From positions 146,615 through 210,614 of the forward strand of contig JAIBEW010000027.1 of NCBI GenBank assembly GCA_019459085.1: DNA of 64,000 nucleotides. The letters are read 5' to 3'. This document shows positions 7,777 to 16,876 of the stretch, one piece after another. How positions within the stretch are numbered: position 1 is the first letter of the stretch; each line of letters starts with the position of its first letter. Position numbers and translations under genes: made by a program. The notes under the pieces are model-generated. The model ran no database searches. It was not told where the DNA came from and saw nothing but the letters and a program-made list of their open reading frames with translations. This DNA is from Kaistella sp. (GTDB lineage: Bacteria > Bacteroidota > Bacteroidia > Flavobacteriales > Weeksellaceae).

Positions 7777-9072
7777 TTACACTGCTTTCACAATGAAATA
7801 ATTCTTTTTTCCTTTCTGCAAAAGCAGGAAATTACCGTCGATAAGATCTTTTTCAGTCACTTCAAAAGTATCGCTTACTTTTTCTTTATTAATGGAAATC
7901 GCATTGCCCTGCAGTTCTCTTTTCGCTTCACCTTTAGATTTCAGGAAACCTGATTTTTCGGAAATCAAATCAATGATGTTTTGGCCCACAACTTCGCTTT
8001 TTGAAATTTCTTTCTGCGGAACCCCATCAAAAACTTCCAGGAATGTGGCTTCATCCAGATTTACCAGATCTTCTGCAGTGGAGCGCCCGAAAAGAATTTC
8101 AGAAGCTTTCTGGGCTTTTTCGAATTCCTCGCTGCTGTGCACCCAAACCGTCACTTCTTCAGCCAGTTTTTTCTGCAGTTTTCTTTCGTGCGGTGCGGTT
8201 TTATGATCTTCGATAAGATTTTCAATCTCCGTTTTGCTCAGAAAAGTATAGAATTTTATAAATCTTTCAGCGTCTTCATCGGTGGCATTCACCCAAAACT
8301 GGTAGAATTTATATGGTGAGGTTCTTTTGGGGTCGAGCCAGAAATTTTCGCCGCTTTCTGATTTTCCGAATTTGGATCCGTCTGATTTCGTGATCAGCGA
8401 AACCGTTAAAGCAAAGGCATCGCCCTGCACTTTTTTGCGGATGAGTTCGGTTCCTGTGGTAATATTTCCCCACTGATCCGAGCCGCCCATCTGCATTTTT
8501 ACGTTTTTATTTTTATAAAGGTGCAGGAAATCATAGCCTTGTAAAAGCTGATAGGTAAATTCCGTAAAGCTCATTCCCTCGGCGCCGTTTTCACCTGTAA
8601 TTCTTTTTTTAACAGACTCTTTCGCCATCATGTAATTCACGGTGATGTTTTTACCTACATCGCGCACAAATTCGAGGAAAGAAAACTCCTTCATCCAGTC
8701 ATAATTGTTCACCAGTTCCGCTTTGTTATCTTCAGTTCCATCGAATTTCAGGAATTTGGAAAGCTGGTTTTTAATACAGTCTACATAATGATTCAGGGTG
8801 GCTTCATCCAAAAGATTCCGCTCGCTTGATTTACCGGAAGGATCACCGATCATTCCCGTTGCACCGCCGACCAAAGCGATCGGTTTATGGCCGTGCTCCT
8901 GAAAATGAGCCAGTATTTTGATCTGAATTAAACTTCCGATGTGGAGAGAATCCGCGGTAGGATCAAAGCCGATGTAGGCGGTTGTTATTTCTTTGTTGAG
9001 CTGTTCCTCGGTTCCGGGCGTCATGTCAGCAAATAGTCCGCGCCACTTCAGTTCTTCAATAAAAGGATTCAT
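7777..9072 (-). CDS. tyrS: Tyrosyl-tRNA synthetase
   Basis: Charges tRNA-Tyr. The protein is 431 residues from the ATG at 9072. The class I signature appears as ADSLHIGSL. The KMSKS loop has the KFGKS form normal for bacterial Tyr[11 protein letters not shown] and [13 protein letters not shown] are tyrosine-site motifs, and a C-terminal S4-like RNA-binding domain starts near residue 355 ([28 protein letters not shown]). The frame is open to 9153, but a TATATTTG box at 9094-9101 and the family N-terminus [12 protein letters not shown] favour the downstream ATG. A terminator follows. Confidence 0.96.
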   Translation of the reverse strand: MNPFIEELKWRGLFADMTPGTEEQLNKEITTAYIGFDPTADSLHIGSLIQIKILAHFQEHGHKPIALVGGATGMIGDPSGKSSERNLLDEATLNHYVDCIKNQLSKFLKFDGTEDNKAELVNNYDWMKEFSFLEFVRDVGKNITVNYMMAKESVKKRITGENGAEGMSFTEFTYQLLQGYDFLHLYKNKNVKMQMGGSDQWGNITTGTELIRKKVQGDAFALTVSLITKSDGSKFGKSESGENFWLDPKRTSPYKFYQFWVNATDEDAERFIKFYTFLSKTEIENLIEDHKTAPHERKLQKKLAEEVTVWVHSSEEFEKAQKASEILFGRSTAEDLVNLDEATFLEVFDGVPQKEISKSEVVGQNIIDLISEKSGFLKSKGEAKRELQGNAISINKEKVSDTFEVTEKDLIDGNFLLLQKGKKNYFIVKAV

Positions 9073-9093
9073 TTTCTTAAAAATTTTCAGTCG

Positions 9094-9101
9094 CAAATAT
9101 A
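9094..9101 (-). promoter_or_regulatory. -7 box (TATATTTG) of tyrS
   Basis: A perfect TAnnTTTG on the minus strand, 21 nt before the ATG at 9072 and inside the longer open frame, so it fixes the start. Confidence 0.6.
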
Positions 9102-9160
9102 GGGATTTAAGCAGGAAGTTTTTGTTAAGAAAATGCACGGTTTTATTGTACAATAAAAAA

Positions 9161-9183
9161 ACCGCCTGAATTCTCCAGACGGT
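9161..9183 (-). terminator. Terminator of capB
   Basis: On the minus strand, ACCGTCTG and CAGGCGGT form an 8-bp stem (one G-T pair) around a 7-nt loop and are followed by a run of seven T. It separates capB from tyrS transcriptionally. Confidence 0.85.
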
Positions 9184-9204
9184 TGATATAAAATGTAAAA
9201 ATCA

Positions 9205-10479
9205 TTAACTGGATTTAAAGGACAAACCTTTTTCCTCTAATAATTTCTGTTCCTGTTCTTTATAGACTCCTGAAATCAGTTTTTCGTGAATCGCATCAAA
9301 TGCGTCCAAGGTAGCATTGATTTCAGAATCGGTATGCGAAGCGGTAGGAATCAGTCTCAGCAAAATCATTCCTTTTGGAATTACCGGATAAATGACCACT
9401 GAAGTAAAGATGCCGAAATTTTCGCGCAGATCTTTTACCAAAAGGGTAGCTTCTACTGTTGAACCCTGCATCATGACAGGAGTTACGCAGGTATTTGTAT
9501 TCCCGATGTTGAAGCCACGTTCTGTTAAACCATTCTGCAGTTTCATCACATTTTCCCATAGTCTTTCTTTGATTTCCGGCTGTGAACGCAGCAAATCAAG
9601 TCTTTTTAAACCACCAATTACCATCGGCATTGTTAAAGATTTTGCAAAAACCTGAGAGCGGAGGTTGTATTTCAGAATTCTGATGATTTCCTGATCTCCT
9701 GCTATGAAAGCGCCGAAACCCGCCATTGATTTGGCAAAAGTCGAAAAATAAATATCAATCTGATCCTGACAGCCCTGTTCTTCACCGGCGCCGGCTCCTG
9801 TTTTTCCTAAAGTTCCGAAACCGTGAGCATCATCCACCAAAAGTCTGAAGTTGAATTTGGATTTCAATTCGCAAATTTCTTTGATTTTCCCCTGCATTCC
9901 GCGCATTCCGAAAACACCTTCAGTAATCACTAAAATACCGCCGCCGTTTTCTTCAGCTACTTTGGTTGCACGCGCAAGATTTTTTTCGAGACTCGCCATA
10001 TCATTATGTTTAAAAGTAAAACTTTTACCCATATGAAGGCGTACTCCGTCAACGATGCATGCATGTGAATCGGCATCATAGACAATAACATCGTGTCTTG
10101 AAACCAGCGCATCGATTGTAGAAACCATTCCCTGATAACCAAAATTCAAAAGATAAGCAGCTTCTTTTTCAACAAATGCAGCCAGTTCTCTTTCGAGCTG
10201 CTGATGCTGGTCAGTTTCTCCCGACATTGCTCTGGCGCCCATTGGATAGAACATTCCGTATTCTGCGGCAGCTTTTGCATCGGCTTCCAAAACTTCCGGA
10301 TGGTTGCAAAGTCCAAGATAATCGTTCGCGCTCCAGAAAATCACTTCTCTTCCCTGAAATATCATTCGGGGACCAATAGGTCCTTCAAGTTTCGGAAAAA
10401 CAAAATATCCCTCTGCATAATCTGCGAACTGCCCAAGAGGTCCCGGATTCTGCTTGATTCTATCGAAAATATCTACCAT
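9205..10479 (-). CDS. capB: Cysteate-C-fatty acyltransferase CapB (alpha-oxoamine synthase family)
   Basis: A 424-residue PLP enzyme of the alpha-oxoamine synthase family (AONS, KBL, serine palmitoyltransferase). Visible elements are SANDYLGLCNHP, DADSHACIVDG with the PLP-stacking His139, VDDAHGFGTLG with the PLP Asp, and STFAKSMAGFG with the Schiff-base Lys250. In flavobacteria this subfamily includes the enzyme that condenses cysteate with an acyl thioester to give dehydrocapnine, the sulfonolipid base. The immediate neighbour is a CapA-like cysteate synthase, which makes CapB the best reading over serine palmitoyltransferase. It has its own -7 box (10514-10521) and terminator. Family certain; substrate inferred from context. 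Confidence 0.75.
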   Translation of the reverse strand: MVDIFDRIKQNPGPLGQFADYAEGYFVFPKLEGPIGPRMIFQGREVIFWSANDYLGLCNHPEVLEADAKAAAEYGMFYPMGARAMSGETDQHQQLERELAAFVEKEAAYLLNFGYQGMVSTIDALVSRHDVIVYDADSHACIVDGVRLHMGKSFTFKHNDMASLEKNLARATKVAEENGGGILVITEGVFGMRGMQGKIKEICELKSKFNFRLLVDDAHGFGTLGKTGAGAGEEQGCQDQIDIYFSTFAKSMAGFGAFIAGDQEIIRILKYNLRSQVFAKSLTMPMVIGGLKRLDLLRSQPEIKERLWENVMKLQNGLTERGFNIGNTNTCVTPVMMQGSTVEATLLVKDLRENFGIFTSVVIYPVIPKGMILLRLIPTASHTDSEINATLDAFDAIHEKLISGVYKEQEQKLLEEKGLSFKSS

Positions 10480-10513
10480 TATTGCTGTATTAATTTTTAA
10501 AAATGTAAGTGCG

Positions 10514-10521
10514 CAAAGTTA
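10514..10521 (-). promoter_or_regulatory. -7 box (TAACTTTG) of capB
   Basis: A perfect TAnnTTTG on the minus strand between the capA terminator and the capB ATG. It indicates that capB is transcribed separately from capA despite their adjacency. Confidence 0.55.
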
Positions 10522-10540
10522 ATTAAATTTAACTGAAAAA

Positions 10541-10570
10541 AAAGCCTTTCATCATTTACGAAAAGGCTTT
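10541..10570 (-). terminator. Terminator of capA
   Basis: On the minus strand AAAGCCTTT and AAAGGCTTT form a 9-bp stem around a 12-nt loop, followed by a run of T. Confidence 0.75.
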
Positions 10571-10592
10571 TGGCTTTAGTTTTACTGAATAT

Positions 10593-11630
10593 TTATTTGA
10601 TGTATTCGGTTTTAAAAACTTCGTCATAATTATGAACGCAGTTGTTGATGAAACCCTGCTCTTCCATCCATTCGTCGCTGTACACTTTGGTAATATACCG
10701 TGAACCGTGGTCTGGGAAAATGGCAACAACCAAATCATCCTTAGAAAATGTATTGCTGTTTGCATACTGCAGAAGTCCCTGAACAACGGCGCCTGTTGTA
10801 TAGCCGCCCATAATAGCTTCCTTCAGGGCAATTTCACGGGTTCTGTACGCCGACATTTCGTCGTTAACTCTTACAAATTCATCAATTTTATCAAATAGCA
10901 GGGCAGAAGGAATTAAATTCTTTCCCATTCCTTCGATTTGGTAAGGATGAATATCATCACTGTTAATTTTTCCGGTTTCATGAAAACCTTTCAGTATTGA
11001 GCCTGAAGCATCAACACCAATTACCTTGATGTCCGGATTTTTTTCCTTTAAAAATTTTGCAGATCCTGAAAGCGTTCCGCCAGTGCCTGTACAGGCAAAA
11101 AGATGGGTAATTTTACCGTCGGTCTGCTCCCAGATTTCAGGTCCGGTTGTCCGGAAATGAGCATCAATATTAAGTTGGTTGAAGTACTGATTGATGTAGA
11201 TCGCATCCGGAGTTTCAGCGGCAATCTTTTTTGCGACTTCGTAATACGAACGCGGATCGTCGGCCGGAACATTTGCCGGACACACATAAACCGTAGCTCC
11301 TAAAGCTTTTAAATAAGCAATTTTTTCCTTTTTGGTTTTATTGCTGACCGCAAGAATGCACTTGTAACCTTTGATAATGGAAACCATGGCAATAGAAAAA
11401 CCTGTATTGCCGGAAGTGGTTTCCACAATCGTAGAACCGGGTTTTAAAAGCCCGTTTTTTTCTGCAGCTTCAATAATATGGAATGCAATTCTATCTTTTG
11501 TAGAATGCCCCGGATTATGGGATTCTAACTTGGCGTATACGGTTGCTGGGATCTCCTTTGTAACGTTATTAAGTTTTACAAGTGGAGTATTCCCTATTAA
11601 ACCAAGTATGTTGTCGTAAACATTAGTCAT
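10593..11630 (-). CDS. capA: Cysteate synthase CapA (cystathionine beta-synthase-like PLP enzyme)
   Basis: A 345-residue fold-type II PLP enzyme. It begins LGLIGNTPLVKLNN, has the Schiff-base Lys45 in GHSTKDRIAF, the phosphate loop TSGNTG at residues 72-77, and CTGTGGTLSGS near residue 180. It resembles the catalytic core of cystathionine beta-synthase but lacks the C-terminal CBS domains. A characterised group of such enzymes in Bacteroidota (CapA of Capnocytophaga) forms cysteate from O-phosphoserine and sulfite for capnine synthesis. Because capB is next to it on the same strand, CapA is the best assignment; an ordinary cysteine or cystathionine synthase is the alternative. A good TTG-N19-TAATTTCG promoter precedes it. 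Confidence 0.75.
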   Translation of the reverse strand: MTNVYDNILGLIGNTPLVKLNNVTKEIPATVYAKLESHNPGHSTKDRIAFHIIEAAEKNGLLKPGSTIVETTSGNTGFSIAMVSIIKGYKCILAVSNKTKKEKIAYLKALGATVYVCPANVPADDPRSYYEVAKKIAAETPDAIYINQYFNQLNIDAHFRTTGPEIWEQTDGKITHLFACTGTGGTLSGSAKFLKEKNPDIKVIGVDASGSILKGFHETGKINSDDIHPYQIEGMGKNLIPSALLFDKIDEFVRVNDEMSAYRTREIALKEAIMGGYTTGAVVQGLLQYANSNTFSKDDLVVAIFPDHGSRYITKVYSDEWMEEQGFINNCVHNYDEVFKTEYIK

Positions 11631-11660
11631 TGTTCATCAATTTCTCTAAAAAACTATCTG

Positions 11661-11690
11661 CGAAATTACTAAAAAAATAATTATTAACAA
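11661..11690 (-). promoter_or_regulatory. Promoter of capA: TTG-N19-TAATTTCG
   Basis: On the minus strand TTG (11690-11688), a 19-bp A/T-rich spacer and TAATTTCG (11668-11661) match the Bacteroidota primary-sigma pattern. The predicted 5' UTR is about 26 nt. Confidence 0.75.
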
Positions 11691-11848
11691 TATTTAACTT
11701 TTTTAATCTATATAAGATCGAAAAAAATAAATATTCCGAAATTCTAATTTCTGTGATTTTCAATTACTGAGCCAAATTCTGTAATTTTTAGAAAAAATCA
11801 AAATAATTATGAATGAAAAACCTTAATTTCGCAACAATTCACAATTTT

Positions 11849-14800
11849 ATGAAAAAATGGTCTTTTAAACTGTGGAATACCGTTCTGGGATGGGTGGTTT
11901 TCATCATTGCTTTTTTAACGTATTTATCAACGATCGAGCCGAATTTCAGTTTCTGGGACTGTGCCGAATACATTTCCTCGGCGGTAAAACTTGAGGTGAC
12001 CCACGCGCCGGGAGCTGCACTTTTTCAGCTTGTTGGTGCGGTAGCTGCAATGTTGGCGTTCGGAAACGGTGATGATTATTCGGTGGTAATCAATGGCATG
12101 TCGGCACTTTTCAGTGCTTTAACAATTCTATTCCTGTTCTGGACCATTACTCATTTGGTGAGAAGACTTCTGGATAAAGATTTTGAGGATATCACTGTCC
12201 ATCAGGAAATTTCTATTCTGTTTGCAGGTTTGGTAGGAGCTTTGGCATTTACCTTTTCAGATACATTTTGGTTTTCGGCAGTAGAAGGAGAAGTATACTC
12301 GATGGCCACCATGTTTATTGCGCTTTTGGTGTGGCTCGTAACCAAATGGGAAAATGAATACCACGATGCCGACAATGAAAGATGGATTATTTTAATCTTC
12401 TTCATAATCGGCCTTTCTGTTGGGGTCCATATGATGTGTATGCTGGCTCTGCCTGCAGTTTGCTTCATTTATTACGCAAGAAATTACGAGTTTACATGGA
12501 AGAGTTTTATCTGGGCAAATCTTATCACTTTAGTAATACTGGCGATTGTTTTTAAAGGAATTTTTCCTTTGATCATGACCCTTTTCGGAAAAATGGAAAT
12601 TTTTGCAGTCAATGGAATCGGTCTCCCTTTTCATTCCGGAACTGTGATTTCCTTTATTATTTTGGTGGCTTTATGTTATTTCGGCATCCGTTACGCAAAA
12701 AAAGCCAGGAAAAATATTTATCAAACCATTGCCCTGTCGGTCGTGTACATGATCATCGGTTTTTCATGCTGGATGGTGATTCCGATCCGTGCCAATGCAA
12801 ATCCTCCGATGAACCTTAACAATCCGGACAATGCAATTGGAATGCTGGATTATTACAACCGGGAACAGTACGGCGACTGGCCAACCTCTTACGGACAGAA
12901 TTATACGGCCTATCTGGACTGGGACGGAATTCAGAAAAATGAAGACGGAAGTTTCAAGACCGATAAAACCGGTGATGTTTACGAAAAAGATGAAAAAACA
13001 GGAACTTACCTAAAAGTGGGTGAGCGTTTTAATTACGTTTTCAGCCTGAACCACGTGAGTCTGATGCCACGAATGTTCAACGAAGATAAAGAGGTGATGG
13101 CCAATTACATGTCGATGTATGGAGCCCCGGATTTCTCCTATAATTATGATAACGAAGAAATTGCCGACAACCCGAAAGCCAAAGAGATTTTTGAGGATCT
13201 TCGAAGAAAATATGAAGACGGAAGCATTAAAGTGCAGGATTATCTTGAATTTAAACCCTACCGTCTCATCAATATCCAAAGGCCATCTCTTGGTCAGAAT
13301 TTAAATTACTTTTTCGAGTTCCAGAACGGCTATTATTTTGCCCGTTACCTGATGTGGAACTTTGTCGGGAAACAGAACGACCTGGAAGGCAGCTGGGAAA
13401 ATACAAAAGGCAACTGGATTTCCGGAATTTCGTTTATTGATAACGCGAGATTGGGAGATCAGAGTAAAATGCCGGAAAAATTCAGAAATGAAAGTACCGT
13501 CGCGTTCTTTTTCCTGCCTTTTCTTTTAGGACTCATCGGGTTTTTCTTCCAGCTGAATAAAGATTTCGGACGTTTCTATGCCATTCTTTCTCTGTTTGTG
13601 ATCACCAGTGTGGGTATTATATTTTACACCGGAGTCAAACCTTTTGAACCCCGGGAGAGAGATTATGCGATGGTGGGCTCTTTTTATGCCTTTTCCATTT
13701 GGATTGGTCTCGGCGCTGCAGCTATTTTGTGGTATCTGCAGACGAAAATAAAATCCAATGCCGTAAATATCGGTGCCGGTTTAATTTTGCTCGGTATTCC
13801 ACTGATGATGGGCTTTAAAAATTACAATGTTCATGACAGAAGCGAAAGATATACGGCGTATGATTATGCCCATTCGGTGCTGAAATCGCTTCCAACAGAT
13901 GGTATTCTGTTTGTTTATGGCGACAATGATACGTATCCGGTTTGGGGCATGCAGGAAACTTCAGGTCTTCGCGATGATGTGAAAGTGGTGAATTTCACGC
14001 TTCTTTCAACACCGTGGAATATTGACCAGGTGAAAAGAAGAACCTACAACTCGAGACCGGTTCCCAGTTCCTTGACGCACGACGAATACCGCGACGGAAC
14101 CAATGATCAGGTGTATCTGATGAGCAAAGAAGACTGGGAAAATGTTTTTTCCAATTTAAAAGAACAGGGCGCTCCCGATGATGCGATGGCCGAATTCCAG
14201 AAATACCTTACAAAAGATTCCATGACCATGAAGGAAGCGGTGAATTTTTTAAGATATAAATCGGAATCGAAAGATGAGATCCTTAAAATGCTTTTCGGTG
14301 AAGAGCGTTACGCGAAAAACAATATTCTACCGGTAAGCAAATTCGTATTGCCCGTGAATAAAGCAAATGCAGTAAAATCCGGAATTATCAAAGCCTCAGA
14401 TCTGGGAAGTACCGTGGATCATATTGTGATTGATTATAAAGGAAATACCATGTTCAAGAACAATCTCATGATGCTGGATATTTTAGCCCATTTCGACTGG
14501 AAAAGGCCTATTAATTTCTCTACCGGAGGAATTTACGACAGCGAAAATATTTTTTATCTGGATGATTACCTTCAGTACGACGGATTCAGTTACCGACTAG
14601 TGCCTATTAAAACCGAACCGACGGAAGACGGAGAAATGGGTCGCGTAGATGGAAATTCTCTTTACAATATTGTAAAAAATTATAAATGGGGCAATTTCAA
14701 GGATCTGGATGTTCATTTTGATGAAACGGCAACCTCGAATATTGTGAGTTACCGCAGTTCGGCGAGCAGAGCGGCAGAAGCGCTGGCTTTATCCGGTCAG

Positions 14801-15334
14801 AAACAGAAAGCCATTGAAATCCTGGATCTTGCCAACCGCGAAATTCCGATTTCAAAATTCAACGATGCCCGTTCTTTAAGTTCGATTGTTTACGGTTACA
14901 TTGTTGCCGGTCAGGAACAGAAAGGACTTCAGCTTGCTGAAAAACTTAAAAAAGACATTTTCGAAGAGTACGATTACTACAGCAGTCTGCCGCCTGAAGA
15001 TCAGTCAAATGTTTCCAGAGTCATGCGAACCAAGCCCTTTGAATATTCATTGATTGTCGGCGCGGTTTCAAATGCGTACAAGAAAATCGGACAGAATGAT
15101 AAAGGATACACCTACCTGGTAAAATCCATTGAGCCTGTGGACAAAAGATTCAATAACTTTATCAAAGACCTCGAAATCATGGGCAGCGAAAAAGCTTACA
15201 AAGAATCGGAAAATGTGCAGAAAATCACTCCGTTCTATCAGTATCTTTTTGAAGTGATGAAGCCTTACGACACCACCTATGCAAAAGAAAAGGAGCATCA
15301 GATTACCACTTCAATTATGAAGGCTACGCAATAG
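11849..15334 (+). CDS. DUF2723 membrane protein, TMEM260/O-mannosyltransferase-like
   Basis: About 1161 residues. The N-terminal 300 residues hold many membrane helices and the DUF2723 signature EPNFSFWDCAEYISSAVKL followed by HAPGAALFQL. The acidic residue in the first extracytoplasmic loop is where PMT-type GT-C glycosyltransferases keep their catalytic acid. A second helical block covers about residues 560-660, and a long soluble C-terminal part contains TPR-like helices (ASRAAEALALSGQKQKAIEI). The family is related to human TMEM260, a protein O-mannosyltransferase, so a role in periplasmic O-glycosylation is plausible but unproven. The frame is open to 11813, but a TAATTTCG box at 11824-11831 favours the ATG at 11849. 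Confidence 0.85.
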   Translation: MKKWSFKLWNTVLGWVVFIIAFLTYLSTIEPNFSFWDCAEYISSAVKLEVTHAPGAALFQLVGAVAAMLAFGNGDDYSVVINGMSALFSALTILFLFWTITHLVRRLLDKDFEDITVHQEISILFAGLVGALAFTFSDTFWFSAVEGEVYSMATMFIALLVWLVTKWENEYHDADNERWIILIFFIIGLSVGVHMMCMLALPAVCFIYYARNYEFTWKSFIWANLITLVILAIVFKGIFPLIMTLFGKMEIFAVNGIGLPFHSGTVISFIILVALCYFGIRYAKKARKNIYQTIALSVVYMIIGFSCWMVIPIRANANPPMNLNNPDNAIGMLDYYNREQYGDWPTSYGQNYTAYLDWDGIQKNEDGSFKTDKTGDVYEKDEKTGTYLKVGERFNYVFSLNHVSLMPRMFNEDKEVMANYMSMYGAPDFSYNYDNEEIADNPKAKEIFEDLRRKYEDGSIKVQDYLEFKPYRLINIQRPSLGQNLNYFFEFQNGYYFARYLMWNFVGKQNDLEGSWENTKGNWISGISFIDNARLGDQSKMPEKFRNESTVAFFFLPFLLGLIGFFFQLNKDFGRFYAILSLFVITSVGIIFYTGVKPFEPRERDYAMVGSFYAFSIWIGLGAAAILWYLQTKIKSNAVNIGAGLILLGIPLMMGFKNYNVHDRSERYTAYDYAHSVLKSLPTDGILFVYGDNDTYPVWGMQETSGLRDDVKVVNFTLLSTPWNIDQVKRRTYNSRPVPSSLTHDEYRDGTNDQVYLMSKEDWENVFSNLKEQGAPDDAMAEFQKYLTKDSMTMKEAVNFLRYKSESKDEILKMLFGEERYAKNNILPVSKFVLPVNKANAVKSGIIKASDLGSTVDHIVIDYKGNTMFKNNLMMLDILAHFDWKRPINFSTGGIYDSENIFYLDDYLQYDGFSYRLVPIKTEPTEDGEMGRVDGNSLYNIVKNYKWGNFKDLDVHFDETATSNIVSYRSSASRAAEALALSGQKQKAIEILDLANREIPISKFNDARSLSSIVYGYIVAGQEQKGLQLAEKLKKDIFEEYDYYSSLPPEDQSNVSRVMRTKPFEYSLIVGAVSNAYKKIGQNDKGYTYLVKSIEPVDKRFNNFIKDLEIMGSEKAYKESENVQKITPFYQYLFEVMKPYDTTYAKEKEHQITTSIMKATQ

Positions 15335-15358
15335 CATTCAAACCTTAAAAATCATATA

Positions 15359-15385
15359 AAAACGGGCAGATTGTCCGTTTTTTTG
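15359..15385 (+). terminator. Terminator of the DUF2723 gene
   Basis: AAACGGGCA / TGTCCGTTT stem with a 3-nt loop, one G-T pair and seven following T. Confidence 0.8.
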
Positions 15386-15444
15386 TCATATTTTTGGGAG
15401 AGAAAATGAAAAGTAAAGCCTTCTTAAGAAATAATTAAACTGAA

Positions 15445-15975
15445 ATGATGAAATATTGTGCATTTCTGCGTGGAGTGAATGTCAACGGAACTTCCATGAA
15501 AATGGCAGAAGTTTGCAAAGTATTTACGGATGCAGGTTTGAGTAATGTTTCCTCAGTTCTCGCGACCGGCAATATCCTTTTTTCCTCTTCCGAAAAAGTT
15601 CAGGAACTGAAGAAAACTCTGGAAAAAGCGATGTCGGAGTATTTTAACTACGACGCATTTCTTTTCATCAAATCCGAAAATGAAGTAGCGCAAATGACGG
15701 AAGGCAATCCTTTTGAAAAATCCGAAAATCACCACATTTATATTTTTACAGGAACAGAAGGCATTGAAAAAATCCTGCTGGATGAATTTCTGATTGCTGC
15801 AAAAACGGAATCGGAAAAAGGGGAAGTGGTTGGAGAAACTTTTTACTGGCAGGTCCCGAAAGGCGACACGCTGGGTTCTTCTTTCGGAAAAATCTTGGGA
15901 AAAAAATCCCTGAAAGATAAAATGACCAGCCGCAACCTCAATACGATTGAAAAAATACTCAAAAAATTTCAGTAA
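15445..15975 (+). CDS. DUF1697 family protein
   Basis: A 176-residue protein with the full DUF1697 pattern: CAFLRGVNVNGTSMKMAEV at the N-terminus, SSVLATGNILFSSS near residue 35-48, and the C-terminal LGSSFGKILGKK plus MTSRNLNTIEKI. The family is common in bacteria, probably cytosolic, and has no established activity. Two tandem ATG codons occur at 15445 and 15448, and either may initiate. It has its own terminator upstream and is followed 53 bp later by kdsA on the same strand, possibly co-transcribed. Confidence 0.9.
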   Translation: MMKYCAFLRGVNVNGTSMKMAEVCKVFTDAGLSNVSSVLATGNILFSSSEKVQELKKTLEKAMSEYFNYDAFLFIKSENEVAQMTEGNPFEKSENHHIYIFTGTEGIEKILLDEFLIAAKTESEKGEVVGETFYWQVPKGDTLGSSFGKILGKKSLKDKMTSRNLNTIEKILKKFQ

Positions 15976-16028
15976 ATTCATCTCTTCAAAAAGACAATCT
16001 GTACTCAAAATAATAGCCAAAAAATCAA

Positions 16029-16838
16029 ATGATTCAGTATTTAGACAACATCCACCACAAGAATTCCAGAAACTTTTTCCTCATTGCCGGTCCCTGCATT
16101 ATTGAAGGGGAGGACATGGCTTTGAAAATTGCCGAAAAAATTATTGAAATCACCAATAAATATGAAATTCCGTACATTTTTAAAGGGAGTTTCAAGAAAG
16201 CAAACCGCAGCCGAGTGGACAGTTTCACAACGATTGGCGAAGAAAAATCGCTTGAAATTCTGAAAAAAGTTGGGGAAACATTCAATATTCCTACGACAAC
16301 CGATATTCATGAAAATGATCACGCTGCCTTGGCTGCAAATTATGTTGATGTGCTTCAGATTCCGGCTTTTTTGGTTCGTCAGACCGATCTTTTGGTCGCA
16401 GCTGCCAAAACAGGAAAATGTGTGACCCTGAAAAAGGGCCAGTTTCTTTCTCCCGAATCGATGAAGTTTGCTGTTGAAAAAGTCCATGATTCCGGAAATA
16501 TAAAAACTGCGATTATTGAACGCGGAAATTCCTTCGGTTATACCGATTTGGTTGTGGATTTCAGAGGAATCCCAACGATGCGGAATTACGCTCCGGTTAT
16601 TTTGGATGTTACGCATTCGCTGCAGCAGCCCAACCAAAATTCCGGCGTGACAGGCGGGCGACCGGAACTCATTGAAACCATTGCCAAAGCCGGAATTGCG
16701 GTAGGAGCAGACGGACTTTTCATTGAAACCCATCCGGATCCAAGCTGCGCGCTTTCAGACGGGGCAAACATGCTGCAGCTGGATAAACTCGAAGATCTGC
16801 TCCAGAAACTGACCAGAATCCGCGAAGCGATTTTATAA
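16029..16838 (+). CDS. kdsA: 3-deoxy-8-phosphooctulonate synthase KdsA, metal-dependent type
   Basis: KdsA condenses phosphoenolpyruvate with arabinose 5-phosphate to give Kdo-8-phosphate for lipopolysaccharide. It is 269 residues. Substrate motifs are FKGSFKKANRS, TTDIHEND, IPAFLVRQTDLL and KKGQFLSPE. The N-terminal AGPCIIE carries the Cys that marks the metal-dependent class (Asn in the metal-independent E. coli type). The remaining metal ligands are recognisable in DVTHSLQ, FIETHPDP and ALSDGAN. kdsB lies about 38 kb away in the same window. It is followed by a TonB-receptor gene 38 bp downstream. Confidence 0.96.
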   Translation: MIQYLDNIHHKNSRNFFLIAGPCIIEGEDMALKIAEKIIEITNKYEIPYIFKGSFKKANRSRVDSFTTIGEEKSLEILKKVGETFNIPTTTDIHENDHAALAANYVDVLQIPAFLVRQTDLLVAAAKTGKCVTLKKGQFLSPESMKFAVEKVHDSGNIKTAIIERGNSFGYTDLVVDFRGIPTMRNYAPVILDVTHSLQQPNQNSGVTGGRPELIETIAKAGIAVGADGLFIETHPDPSCALSDGANMLQLDKLEDLLQKLTRIREAIL

Positions 16839-16876
16839 TCCAAAATTTTCTTACATTTAGCTCTAAAATTTTCAGG

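Noticed and set aside
9205..10479. Calling this gene serine palmitoyltransferase or KBL
   Set aside because: Same fold, but the CapA-type neighbour favours the cysteate acyltransferase. A tree is needed to be certain.
10593..11630. Calling this gene an ordinary cysteine synthase (cysK)
   Set aside because: The sequence is CBS-like and sits beside an alpha-oxoamine synthase, which fits cysteate synthase CapA better; cysK remains a fallback.
16041..16733. 230-residue open frame antisense to kdsA
   Set aside because: kdsA is unambiguous in this interval; the frame has no motif and a shadow-type composition.
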